Shown here piece by piece: positions 1 through 6,853 of a stretch of 7,879 bases of DNA. Made by a program: the position numbers and the translations under genes. Position 1 is the first letter of the stretch, and each line of letters starts with the position of its first letter. Under the pieces are notes generated by a model, which saw nothing but the letters and a program-made list of their open reading frames with translations, ran no database searches and had not been told where the DNA came from. Source of the stretch: Lysobacterales bacterium CG_4_10_14_3_um_filter_64_11 (GTDB taxonomy: Bacteria; Pseudomonadota; Gammaproteobacteria; Xanthomonadales; Xanthomonadaceae). The stretch is from NCBI GenBank assembly GCA_002782905.1, contig PFJA01000185.1, positions 1-7,879 of the forward strand, given 5' to 3'.

Positions 1-1028
1 GCATCGTTGCCAAGGGCCTGCTCAACCGTGCCCATGCCTACAAGGCGGCGGTCGATCGCAATACCCAGGAACACCAGGACCCCGATGCCGGCATCAATGC
101 CGGGCTGTACATGTACCCGGTGCTGATGGCGGCCGATATCCTGATGTTCAAGGCGCATTCCGTGCCGGTGGGGCGCGATCAGGTGCAGCACATCGAGATG
201 GCGCGCGATATCGCGATGCGCTTCAATCATTTGTATGGTGGCGAATATTTCGTGCTGCCCGAGGCGGCGATCGAGGCGCATGTGGCCACATTGCCCGGCC
301 TCGATGGCCGCAAGATGAGCAAGAGCTACGACAACACCATCGCCTTGTTCGCGCCGGCCGACCAACTGAAAAAGCAGATCGCCGGCATCGTCACCGATTC
401 GCGCCTGCCGGGTGAACCCAAGGAGTGCGACAACTCCACCGTATTCACCCTGTATCAGGCGTTTGCCAGTGCCGAGGAAACCACCGCCATGCGCGCTGCG
501 TTCGCCGATGGCATTGGCTGGGGCGATGCCAAACAAACGCTGTTCGAGCGCATCGATGCCGAGCTGGCACCGGCGCGTGAGCGCTACCAGCAGTTGCTCG
601 ACCGGCCGGCGCACATCGAGGCCATCTTGCACGCCGGAGCGGCCAAGGCGCGTGCCCTGGCCAGCCCCTTCATGCGTGAGCTGCGTGCGGCGGTGGGCTT
701 GCGCTCGTTGCTGACGAGCGCAAGCAGCGATGGCGATAACGGCAAGCGCAAAGCCGCCAAGCCGGGCTTCAAGCAATACCGCGAAAGTGATGGCCAGTTC
801 TACTTCAAGCTGGTAAACGACGATGGCCGCGTGCTGCTGCACAGCGCGGCGCACGACAGCCCGCGCAGTGCCGGGCAATGCATCGCGCAATTGCGTAACC
901 ATGCCGGTACGGGGCTGCTCCAGGTTGACGCACGCACGGTAAAACGCGGGGGCGCGGTGATCGGCGAGCTGGGCGAGATGGCGACGCTGGATGACGTCGT
1001 TGCCGCATTGATGCGATTGGCAGAGTAA
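1..1028 (+). CDS. trpS: Tryptophan--tRNA ligase (TrpS), 3' part, with C-terminal extension
   Basis: Cytoplasmic class I aminoacyl-tRNA synthetase that charges tRNA-Trp. The gene enters from the left edge; the first full codon is at base 3, and 341 residues are visible before the TAA at 1026. The N-terminal part with the HIGH-type ATP-binding motif lies outside the window. Visible family signatures are LNRAHAYK, YPVLMAADIL, GRDQVQHIEMARDIA and a perfect KMSKS loop at bases 312-326. The ATG at 109-111 region is internal, because the reading frame upstream is clearly TrpS-like. After the usual catalytic and anticodon-binding parts (ending near base 715) comes a polar linker and about 90 extra residues. 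These contain a stretch (bases 759-905) of the form FKQYRESDGQFYFKL...GRVLLHS, which resembles a YegP/DUF1508-type fold. Short E. coli-type TrpS lacks this tail. Identity of the enzyme is very secure; identity of the tail domain is inference. Confidence 0.96.
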   Translation, partial: IVAKGLLNRAHAYKAAVDRNTQEHQDPDAGINAGLYMYPVLMAADILMFKAHSVPVGRDQVQHIEMARDIAMRFNHLYGGEYFVLPEAAIEAHVATLPGLDGRKMSKSYDNTIALFAPADQLKKQIAGIVTDSRLPGEPKECDNSTVFTLYQAFASAEETTAMRAAFADGIGWGDAKQTLFERIDAELAPARERYQQLLDRPAHIEAILHAGAAKARALASPFMRELRAAVGLRSLLTSASSDGDNGKRKAAKPGFKQYRESDGQFYFKLVNDDGRVLLHSAAHDSPRSAGQCIAQLRNHAGTGLLQVDARTVKRGGAVIGELGEMATLDDVVAALMRLAE

Positions 1029-1034
1029 ACGGCG

Positions 1035-1358
1035 ATGGTCTTTGCTGCGAATCCCAACCTCGCCCTGATCGGGTTGCTGCCGTTGTGTGGCGTGCTGGCA
1101 TGGCTGTATTGGACGTTTCCGCGTTCGCTTACCCGCCGCGGTACGCGCCGCCGTTTCGATGGCGCGGTGTTGCTGCTGGCGCTCAGTGCCGGTTTTCTCG
1201 GCATGCGTTGGAGCCTGTTGCGCGCCAGTCTCGACGCCGGCGCAATCGCGAAGCCGGCGCTGGTTGCTGCGATCGCCTGTGGCACGTTCGTGGCAGTGCT
1301 TGCGCTGGGGGCTTGGTTGCGTGCGCTGCTGTTCCGCGATGCCAACGGCAAAGGCTGA
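1035..1358 (+). CDS. Small three-helix inner-membrane protein of unknown function
   Basis: I do not recognise a named family. The 107-residue product has three probable membrane helices, at about residues 8-28, 43-62 and 74-100. The loop between helices 1 and 2 (residues 30-41) holds six arginines (RSLTRRGTRRR). By the positive-inside rule it should be cytoplasmic, placing the N-terminus outside and the C-terminus inside. The ATG at 1035 lies six bases after the trpS stop, with only a weak purine stretch (AGAG) ahead of it. The stop at 1356-1358 is five bases before the prmA start, so the gene sits inside a trpS-prmA transcript. The clean hydrophobic pattern and tight packing support a real gene. 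No catalytic or binding motif is visible, so no function is assigned. Confidence 0.75.
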   Translation: MVFAANPNLALIGLLPLCGVLAWLYWTFPRSLTRRGTRRRFDGAVLLLALSAGFLGMRWSLLRASLDAGAIAKPALVAAIACGTFVAVLALGAWLRALLFRDANGKG

Positions 1359-1363
1359 TCGCG

Positions 1364-2281
1364 ATGCCCTTCCTTGAACTTTCGCTTTATGTGCGGCAGG
1401 CGGATCATGGCCGCTACGAGTCCGCGCTGGAGGATATCGGCGCGCTGTCGGTGACCCTGATGGACGCGCATGCAGATGCCGCCAACGAGCAGGCCATACT
1501 CGAGCCTGGTGTCGGTGAAACGCCGCTGTGGGCGGATCTGCTGGTAACGGCGTTGTTTCCGGCCGGGCACGACCCGGATCTGATCCTCGCTGCCATGGAA
1601 GCATTCGATGCCGGGCTGGATTTGCGCTCGGTGCGCATCCGCGACGTGCCCGATCAGGATTGGGAACGCGTGTGGATGGCTGACTACCACCCGCTGGCAT
1701 TCGGCAAGCGCACCTTCATCGTGCCGTGGAACCGCGACCTGCCTGACGCGGCCAGCGGCGCCGATGCCGCCGTGGTGCGGCTCGACCCGGGCCTGGCATT
1801 TGGTTCCGGTACCCATCCCACGACTGCCTTGTGTCTGGAATGGCTCGATGGCCTCGATCTGGCCGGCAAGGCGGTACTCGATTTTGGCAGCGGCTCGGGC
1901 ATTCTCGCGCTGGCGGCGCTGAAGCTGGGCGCGGCCGAAGCGGTGGCGGTGGACAACGACCCGCAGGCACTGCTGGCCACCGCCGACAACGCCGAACGCA
2001 ACGCCGTGGCCGACCGCCTGCGCGTGTATCTGCCGGCCGACGAACCGGTGCGGCGTTACCCAGTGGTGGTGGCCAACATTCTGGCCTCGGCGCTGGCGGC
2101 ACTGGCCGAGCACCTCGCTGCGCGCACGCAACCCGGCGGCGTCATCGCCTTGTCCGGCATCCTCGACGGCCAGCAACCGGAGTTATTGCAGATCTATGCG
2201 CAATGGTTCGATGACCTCGCGATTGCGCAGCAGGACGACTGGTTGCGCATCAGCGGGCGGCGGCGAGTTTCCGGGGATTGA
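1364..2281 (+). CDS. prmA: Ribosomal protein L11 methyltransferase (PrmA)
   Basis: S-adenosylmethionine-dependent enzyme that trimethylates ribosomal protein L11. The product is 305 residues, close to the family length of about 295. The N-terminal substrate-recognition domain begins MPFLELSLYV and covers about residues 1-90, followed by a linker. The catalytic domain shows GLAFGSGTHPTT (143-154), SAM motif I LDFGSGSGI (172-180), the acidic motif II VAVDNDP (194-200) and VVANILASAL (235-244), which carries the Asn-Ile-Leu-Ala signature of the family. Motif I has Ser where many homologues have Cys. The open frame extends upstream to 1085, but only the ATG at 1364 gives the conserved N-terminus; it has an AAAGG sequence at 1350-1354. 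It overlaps no neighbour and leads straight into folC. Confidence 0.96.
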   Translation: MPFLELSLYVRQADHGRYESALEDIGALSVTLMDAHADAANEQAILEPGVGETPLWADLLVTALFPAGHDPDLILAAMEAFDAGLDLRSVRIRDVPDQDWERVWMADYHPLAFGKRTFIVPWNRDLPDAASGADAAVVRLDPGLAFGSGTHPTTALCLEWLDGLDLAGKAVLDFGSGSGILALAALKLGAAEAVAVDNDPQALLATADNAERNAVADRLRVYLPADEPVRRYPVVVANILASALAALAEHLAARTQPGGVIALSGILDGQQPELLQIYAQWFDDLAIAQQDDWLRISGRRRVSGD

Positions 2282-2284
2282 GGT
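2279..2284 (+). promoter_or_regulatory. Ribosome binding site of folC, overlapping the prmA stop
   Basis: TGAGGT matches the anti-Shine-Dalgarno consensus GGAGGT at five of six bases and lies seven bases before the ATG at 2292. Its first three bases are the prmA stop codon, so termination of prmA and initiation of folC are likely coupled. It supports 2292 over the far-upstream ATG at 2196 as the folC start. Confidence 0.7.
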
Positions 2285-2291
2285 ATCGTCC

Positions 2292-3587
2292 ATGATGGCG
2301 CGCTCGCTCGTGCAATGGCTCGATTACCAGCAACAACTGCATCCGCAGGCCATTGCCATGGGGTTGGAGCGGGTGCGTGTTGTTGCTGAATCGATGACGT
2401 TGGCGCGCCCGGCGCGTTACGTCATCAGCGTGGCCGGCACCAACGGCAAGGGTTCGACGGTGGCCTTCATCGAAGCCATCGCTGCCGCAGCGGGCTTGCG
2501 CGTGGGCGCTTACAGCTCGCCGCATCTGCTGCGCTACAACGAGCGCCTGCGCATCGATGGGGCGGACGTGGCCGATGGCGAGTGGATCGCTGCGTTCGAG
2601 CGGGTGGAAGCCGCGCGTGGCGAGGTGGCGTTGACGTATTTCGAGTTTGGCACGCTGGCGGCGCTGGATATCCTGGCGCGTACTGGCCTCGATCTGGCGG
2701 TGCTGGAAGTGGGCCTCGGCGGGCGACTGGATGCGGTCAATCTGATTGATGCCGACGTGGCCGTGATCACCAGTGTCGCGCTCGACCATCAGGCCTTGCT
2801 GGGCGCCGATCGCGAACGCATTGGCCATGAAAAGGCCGGGATCATGCGCGCCGGCCGGCCGGTGGTACTGGCCGAGGCCGATCCGCCAAGCAGCGTGTTG
2901 CGGCATGCCTACGCCATCGGTGCCTTTGCCATTCGCGCCGGTTGCGATTATCGGATAGAGCGTACCGCCGAGCACTGGCGCTGGCTGGAACTCAACGAAA
3001 CGCTGACGTTGCCGCACCCGGCGATGCTGGCGCCAGCGCAGCTCGACAACGCGGCGGCAGCCATCGCGGCACTGCGCGCGCTGGATCTGCCGGTATCCAG
3101 AGAAGCCATCGCGCAGGGTGTGGCGGCGATGCGGCTGCCCGGCCGTTTGCAGCGCATGGTCATTGCCGTCGCCGGTGGCGAAGCCGAGGTGGTGCTCGAT
3201 GTCGGCCACAACCCGCAGGCGGCCGCGCAGATCGCGCTGTGGTTGCAGCACGCCACGGAGCGCCGCACGCTGGCGCTGTTTGCCGCGTTGGGCGACAAGG
3301 ACATCGCCGGCATCGTCGCACCGCTCACCGGCGCGGTGGCGCATTGGTGGCTGGCCGGCTTGCACGGCCTGACCGAGCGCGGGCTGGAGGCTTCCGCGCT
3401 GGCGGCACGGGTGGCGTGCGAACTGCCGCAAGGCGCAATCACCGAGACGGACGACGTGGCTGCGGCATTGGCGATGGCGCGCTCGGCCCTGCGCCAGGGT
3501 GATCGCTTGCTGGTGTTTGGCTCGTTTTACACCGTGGCAGCGGCGCTGCGCGAGCTGCCCGCGTGGTGTCAACGCGCCCCGGTTTGA
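2292..3587 (+). CDS. folC: Bifunctional dihydrofolate synthase / folylpolyglutamate synthase (FolC)
   Basis: Cytoplasmic Mur-ligase-family enzyme that adds glutamate to dihydropteroate and extends the polyglutamate tail of tetrahydrofolate, using ATP. The product is 431 residues, normal for the family. Visible motifs are the P-loop GTNGKGST (49-56), YSSPHL (74-79), GLGGRLDAVN (141-150), LDH (164-166), HEKAGI (179-184, whose Lys is the expected carbamylated residue), RLPGR (281-285), DVGHNP (303-308) and the C-terminal FGSFYTVA (409-416). In LDHQALLG the Trp-containing LDHxxWLG pattern common in relatives is changed, a minor variation. An ATG also occurs one codon later at 2295; the first fits the ribosome binding site spacing better. 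The ORF extends upstream to 2196 over prmA, which is not credible as coding. It is the last gene of the first cluster. Confidence 0.96.
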   Translation: MMARSLVQWLDYQQQLHPQAIAMGLERVRVVAESMTLARPARYVISVAGTNGKGSTVAFIEAIAAAAGLRVGAYSSPHLLRYNERLRIDGADVADGEWIAAFERVEAARGEVALTYFEFGTLAALDILARTGLDLAVLEVGLGGRLDAVNLIDADVAVITSVALDHQALLGADRERIGHEKAGIMRAGRPVVLAEADPPSSVLRHAYAIGAFAIRAGCDYRIERTAEHWRWLELNETLTLPHPAMLAPAQLDNAAAAIAALRALDLPVSREAIAQGVAAMRLPGRLQRMVIAVAGGEAEVVLDVGHNPQAAAQIALWLQHATERRTLALFAALGDKDIAGIVAPLTGAVAHWWLAGLHGLTERGLEASALAARVACELPQGAITETDDVAAALAMARSALRQGDRLLVFGSFYTVAAALRELPAWCQRAPV

Positions 3588-3621
3588 GGCCTGCGGCCGC
3601 ACCCCGGGCTGCAACGGAAAC

Positions 3622-3692
3622 TTGTGTGGGAGCGTGCCTGCACGCGAAGCTTTTCGCGAGATTGATGCATCGGCAGGCCGGCTCCCACAAAG
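3622..3692. repeat. REP-like palindromic intergenic element
   Basis: Outer arms TGTGGGAGC (3625-3633) and GCTCCCACA (3681-3689) are perfect inverted repeats. Inside lie GTGC-CT-GCAC (3634-3643), a perfect six-base stem CGCGAA-GCTT-TTCGCG (3643-3658), the palindrome GATGCATC (3664-3671) and GCCGGC (3677-3682). The GTGGGAGC / GCTCCCAC termini are typical of repetitive extragenic palindromes in pseudomonads and Xanthomonadales; this is from general knowledge, and only one copy is seen here. It sits 34 bases after the folC stop and could fold in the folC transcript as a 3' end stabiliser. No T-run follows, so it is not a standard intrinsic terminator. Confidence 0.75.
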
Positions 3693-3765
3693 GCATGGCC
3701 GAACCGACATCAACACCTTGCCAGTCACGCCTCAGCGTACTGCTGTGGTTGGCCCATGCCCGCGT

Positions 3766-3771
3766 TATAAT
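3766..3771 (+). promoter_or_regulatory. Probable -10 box ahead of the SPOR gene
   Basis: A perfect TATAAT ends 30 bases before the ATG at 3802, in the only sizeable gap between genes. In GC-rich DNA such a hexamer is notable. No good -35 hexamer is seen: the best at 17-base spacing is CTGTGG (3743-3748), a poor match. It probably starts a transcript for the SPOR-cvpA-purF-DUF455 cluster near base 3778. Confidence 0.5.
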
Positions 3772-3801
3772 TCTTGCCTTGCCGTCGTCGGGTCGTGCGC
3801 C

Positions 3802-4785
3802 ATGCATTCCACGTTGAAACAGCGTCTCATCGGCGCCGCCGTGTTGATCGCGTTGGCGGTGATCTTTGTGCCCATGCTGGTGCAAAGCCCCGGGCCTGAA
3901 ACCGGTGTTGGCGATCTGTCGCTGAGCATTCCCGAGCAACCGCCGCGTGCCGTGCAAACGCAAGAGCTGGCGTTGCAGTTGCCAACCACCACGCCGCAGC
4001 CAGCGCTCGATCCACTGCCGGACGATCCGGGCCGGGTGGTTACCGTCGATGCCGATGCCAGCACGCGCAGTGATGCGTTGGCCGGTAACGAGCCGCTGCC
4101 AGCGCCGGAGCCCGCGACAGCACCGCCGGCCGTTGCTGTCGACCCGCCTGCGGTGAAACCTGCTGTGCCAACCAAGCCTGCAACGCCGCTGCCGGTGGTG
4201 CCCAAGCCCGCGCCTGCCACCCCCAGTGTGCCCAAGCCGGTGCCAGCGCTGCGCGCTGCGAGCGGCACGTATGTGGTCAATCTGGGTACCTATGCCAATC
4301 TCGACAATGCCGGAAAACTGCTGGCTGCGCTGAAGGCGGCGGGCCTTGCGGCAACCAGCGAACCGCTGACGGTGGCCGGCAAGCCGGCGTTGCGTTTGCG
4401 CTTGGGCCCCTATGCCCGGCAGGCAGATGCGCAAAGCGCGCGCATCAGCGCCCTTGCGATTCGTTCGGATCTGCCGGCGAGCGTGATCGCTTTGGATGGC
4501 GCCGCAGCGAGCGCGGCACCATTGCCGCCAGCGGCTGCGGCGAAGGCGACGGTGGGCTACGCGGTGCAGGTCGGCGCGTTCACCGACAAGGCGGATGCGG
4601 TGACCTTGGTTGAACGCCTGAAAAAGGCCGGTTTCATCGGCTTTTTCGAGCCGGTAAAAACTGCTGGCGGCACCCTGTATCGGGTCCGTGTCGGGCCGGA
4701 AATCAGCCGCGCCGAGGCAGAAACGCTGCGCGCCAGCGTGGCGGAAAAGCTCAGGCTCGATGGCATCGTGGTTGGCCACCCATGA
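3802..4785 (+). CDS. Membrane-anchored tandem SPOR-domain protein (DedD-like)
   Basis: Predicted inner-membrane protein of 327 residues reaching into the periplasm. It has a short cytoplasmic N-terminus with basic residues (MHSTLKQR), one membrane helix at about 9-28, a Pro/Ala/Val-rich linker (about 60-152) with repeated VPKP motifs, and then two SPOR domains. These are about 156-231 (GTYVVNLGTYANLDNAGKL...LRLRLGPYA) and 252-326 (GYAVQVGAFTDKADAVTLV...YRVRVGPE). SPOR domains bind denuded peptidoglycan glycan strands at the division site. DedD, which sits between folC and cvpA in many Gammaproteobacteria, has one. The ATG at 3802 gives an N-terminus like that of DedD; the frame is open upstream to 3499 but overlaps folC. 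The Shine-Dalgarno sequence is weak. The product class is secure; equivalence to DedD rests on synteny and architecture. Confidence 0.9.
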   Translation: MHSTLKQRLIGAAVLIALAVIFVPMLVQSPGPETGVGDLSLSIPEQPPRAVQTQELALQLPTTTPQPALDPLPDDPGRVVTVDADASTRSDALAGNEPLPAPEPATAPPAVAVDPPAVKPAVPTKPATPLPVVPKPAPATPSVPKPVPALRAASGTYVVNLGTYANLDNAGKLLAALKAAGLAATSEPLTVAGKPALRLRLGPYARQADAQSARISALAIRSDLPASVIALDGAAASAAPLPPAAAAKATVGYAVQVGAFTDKADAVTLVERLKKAGFIGFFEPVKTAGGTLYRVRVGPEISRAEAETLRASVAEKLRLDGIVVGHP

Positions 4786-4801
4786 GCCACGGGTTGGCAC
4801 C

Positions 4802-5377
4802 TTGAATTGGGTGGATTGGCTGCTGGTCGGGATCATTGCCGGATCGGCGCTGATCGGCCTGTGGCGTGGCTTTGTAGTGGAAGTGTTGTCGTTGCTGGTT
4901 TGGGTTGCGGCGTTCTGGCTGGCGCTGCATTACGGTAGCGATGTGGCGGCGCTGTTTGCCGATCGCGTCGATACGCCATCGGCGCGCATGGCGCTCGGGC
5001 ATCTGCTGTTGTTCGTGCTGGCGATCATTGTTGGTGGCTTGCTGACCTGGCTGATCGGCAAGCTGGTTCGCGCGACCGGGTTGTCGCTCATCGACCGCCT
5101 GCTGGGTCTGAGCTTCGGCCTGCTGCGCGGTGCTGGGCTGGCGGTGGTGCTGGTGCTGGTGCTGGGGTTTACGCCGTTGCCGAGCGATCCGTGGTGGCAG
5201 CGCTCGCAACTGCTGCCCAGCTTTGAACATGGCGCACAGTGGCTGCGCGGCTGGCTGCCAGAAGCAGCAGCGCGTGAGGTGCATTTTCCGCAGCGCTGGC
5301 TGTTGCAGATGCCGGTGATTCCGGGTAGCCAATTGCAGGACGATAGCGCGGGCAAGCCCGTGTCGAATCAGGAGTAG
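4802..5377 (+). CDS. cvpA: CvpA family membrane protein
   Basis: Inner-membrane protein of the family named for its effect on colicin V production; the molecular role is poorly defined. From the TTG at 4802 the product is 191 residues and starts (M)NWVDWLLVGIIAGSALIGL, the usual CvpA beginning. Four helices are likely at about 4-22, 26-44, 64-86 and 102-122. The family signature LSLIDRLLGLSFGLLRG lies at 94-110. The polar C-terminal tail (about 125-191) is longer than the core domain needs. No ATG is present at the conserved start; an in-frame ATG at 4760 would add 14 residues and overlap the SPOR gene by 26 bases. I prefer TTG, with a poor ribosome binding site, on similarity of the N-terminus; the exact start is uncertain. 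The stop is three bases before purF. Confidence 0.88.
   Translation: MNWVDWLLVGIIAGSALIGLWRGFVVEVLSLLVWVAAFWLALHYGSDVAALFADRVDTPSARMALGHLLLFVLAIIVGGLLTWLIGKLVRATGLSLIDRLLGLSFGLLRGAGLAVVLVLVLGFTPLPSDPWWQRSQLLPSFEHGAQWLRGWLPEAAAREVHFPQRWLLQMPVIPGSQLQDDSAGKPVSNQE
5371..5374 (+). promoter_or_regulatory. Ribosome binding site of purF
   Basis: GGAG six bases before the ATG at 5381, lying in the last codons of cvpA. It fixes the purF start so that Cys is the second residue, as the enzyme mechanism requires. Confidence 0.75.
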
Positions 5378-5380
5378 GGC

Positions 5381-6853
5381 ATGTGCGGCATCATTGGAAT
5401 CGTGGCAACCAGCGACGTCAGCGCCGCCTTGTATGACGGCCTCACCGTACTTCAGCATCGCGGCCAGGATGCCGCCGGCATTGCCACCGCCGAGGGCCGC
5501 TGCCTGCATCTGCACAAGGGCAACGGGCTGGTGAAAGACGTGTTTGGCGAAGCGCAGATGCGCCTGCTCGGCGGCCGCATCGGCATTGGCCATTGCCGCT
5601 ATCCCACCGCCGGCTCGGAGGGCTCCGACGAAGCGCAACCGTTCTATGTCAACTCGCCGTACGGCATCGCGCTGGCGCACAACGGCAATCTGATCAATAC
5701 CGAGGCACTGCGGCAACTGGTGTTCGAGCGTGATCGCCGCAACATCAACACCCAGTCCGATTCGGAAGTGCTGCTCAATGTGTTTGCGCACGAGCTGGCG
5801 CAGCAGCCGGTGCTGAATCCCGATGCGGTGATGAACGCGGTGGCGGGCGTGCATCAGCGCTGTCGCGGTGGCTACGCGGTGGTTGGCCTGGTGCTGGGCC
5901 TGGGTCTGGTTGCGTTTCGTGATGCCAACGGCATTCGTCCGCTGGTGCTGGGCCGGCGCGAAAGTGGCGATGGCGTGGAATATGCCATCGCGTCGGAGAG
6001 CGTGGCGTTCGACATCCTTGGTTTCACCCGGGTGCGCGATGTGCTGCCCGGTGAATGCGTGGTGGTTACCGCCAACGGCGAACTGCATGCCAGGGTATGT
6101 GCGCCGGAACAGGCACACACGCCGTGCATTTTCGAGTTCGTGTACTTCGCACGCCCGGATTCGATGATCGAGGACGTGTCGGTACACAAGGCGCGTATGC
6201 GCATGGGCGTGAAGCTGGGCGAAAAGATATTGCGCCTGCGCCCCGAACACGATATCGATACCGTGGTGCCGATCCCCGACACCTCGCGCACCTCGGCGCT
6301 GGAGCTGGCCAATGTGCTGGGCGTGAAGTACCGCGAGGGATTCATCAAGAACCGCTACATCGGCCGCACCTTCATCATGCCCGGCCAGGGTGAGCGCGTG
6401 AAATCGGTGCGTCGCAAGCTCAACCCGATCTCGCTGGAGTTCAAGGGCCGCGTGGTGCTGCTGGTCGATGATTCGATCGTGCGTGGCACCACCTCGCGCC
6501 AGATCGTGCAGATGGCGCGCGATGCCGGCGCGCGCAAGGTGTATCTGGCCTCGGCCGCACCGCCGGTGCGCTATCCCAATATTTACGGCATCGACATGCC
6601 GGCACCGGAAGAACTGATTGCCCACGGGCGCAGCGAGGAGGAGGTGCAGCAGTTGATCGGCTGCGATTGGCTGGTGTATCAGGACATCGCCGATCTGGAA
6701 GCTGCTTGCGCCAGCCCGAACCAGCGCAAGCACGGCTTCGATTCGTCTTGCTTTACCGGCGAGTACGTTACCGGCATCGAACCGGGCTATTTCGAGGGGC
6801 TCTCGCAGCTACGCTCGGATGCCGCCAAACAGATTCGGCGCAAGGCCATTTGA
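5381..6853 (+). CDS. purF: Amidophosphoribosyltransferase (PurF)
   Basis: Cytoplasmic enzyme of the first committed step of purine synthesis: PRPP plus glutamine gives phosphoribosylamine. The product is 490 residues, against about 505 in E. coli. It begins MCGIIGIV, so the catalytic Cys2 of the N-terminal glutaminase is exposed after Met removal and there is no propeptide. This is the E. coli type rather than the Bacillus propeptide type. Glutaminase motifs are LQHRGQDAAGI (24-34), GHCRYPTAG (70-78), HNGNL (100-104) and QSDSE (125-129). In the phosphoribosyltransferase domain, PIPDTSRTSA lies at 297-306 and the PRPP-binding loop VLLVDDSIVRGTTS at 359-372. The C-terminal FTGEYVTG (458-465) is also typical. 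All key residues looked for are present. It is followed directly by the DUF455 gene, with no gap. Confidence 0.98.
   Translation: MCGIIGIVATSDVSAALYDGLTVLQHRGQDAAGIATAEGRCLHLHKGNGLVKDVFGEAQMRLLGGRIGIGHCRYPTAGSEGSDEAQPFYVNSPYGIALAHNGNLINTEALRQLVFERDRRNINTQSDSEVLLNVFAHELAQQPVLNPDAVMNAVAGVHQRCRGGYAVVGLVLGLGLVAFRDANGIRPLVLGRRESGDGVEYAIASESVAFDILGFTRVRDVLPGECVVVTANGELHARVCAPEQAHTPCIFEFVYFARPDSMIEDVSVHKARMRMGVKLGEKILRLRPEHDIDTVVPIPDTSRTSALELANVLGVKYREGFIKNRYIGRTFIMPGQGERVKSVRRKLNPISLEFKGRVVLLVDDSIVRGTTSRQIVQMARDAGARKVYLASAAPPVRYPNIYGIDMPAPEELIAHGRSEEEVQQLIGCDWLVYQDIADLEAACASPNQRKHGFDSSCFTGEYVTGIEPGYFEGLSQLRSDAAKQIRRKAI

Noticed and set aside
1085..1363. Upstream extension of the prmA frame
   Set aside because: The added 93 residues overlap the small membrane protein gene and look like out-of-frame translation; the PrmA family starts at MPFLELSLYV.
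800..2176. A 458-codon minus-strand frame opposite the trpS tail and prmA
   Set aside because: Same codon-bias shadow: low-complexity composition and full overlap with prmA, which has all its motifs on the plus strand. The other long minus-strand frames (2250-3728, 3439-4836, 6809-7876) were rejected on the same grounds.
3588..3620. GCGGCCGC palindrome after folC as a terminator
   Set aside because: The GC-rich palindrome at 3593-3600 is short, has no loop and no following T-run, so it does not look like an intrinsic terminator.
3499..3801. Upstream extension of the SPOR frame over the folC end and the repeat
   Set aside because: It would place the membrane anchor in the middle of the protein and would translate the REP-like element; the ATG at 3802 gives the DedD-like N-terminus.
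4760..4801. ATG at 4760 as the cvpA start
   Set aside because: It adds MASWLATHEPRVGT, which is unlike CvpA N-termini, and overlaps the SPOR gene. It is kept as a possible alternative because TTG is less common and has a poor ribosome binding site.
4751..6733. A 660-codon open frame on the minus strand opposite cvpA and purF
   Set aside because: It is antisense to clearly recognised genes, its translation is rich in His, Gln and Arg with no domain pattern, and long antisense frames are expected in GC-rich DNA with strong third-position bias.
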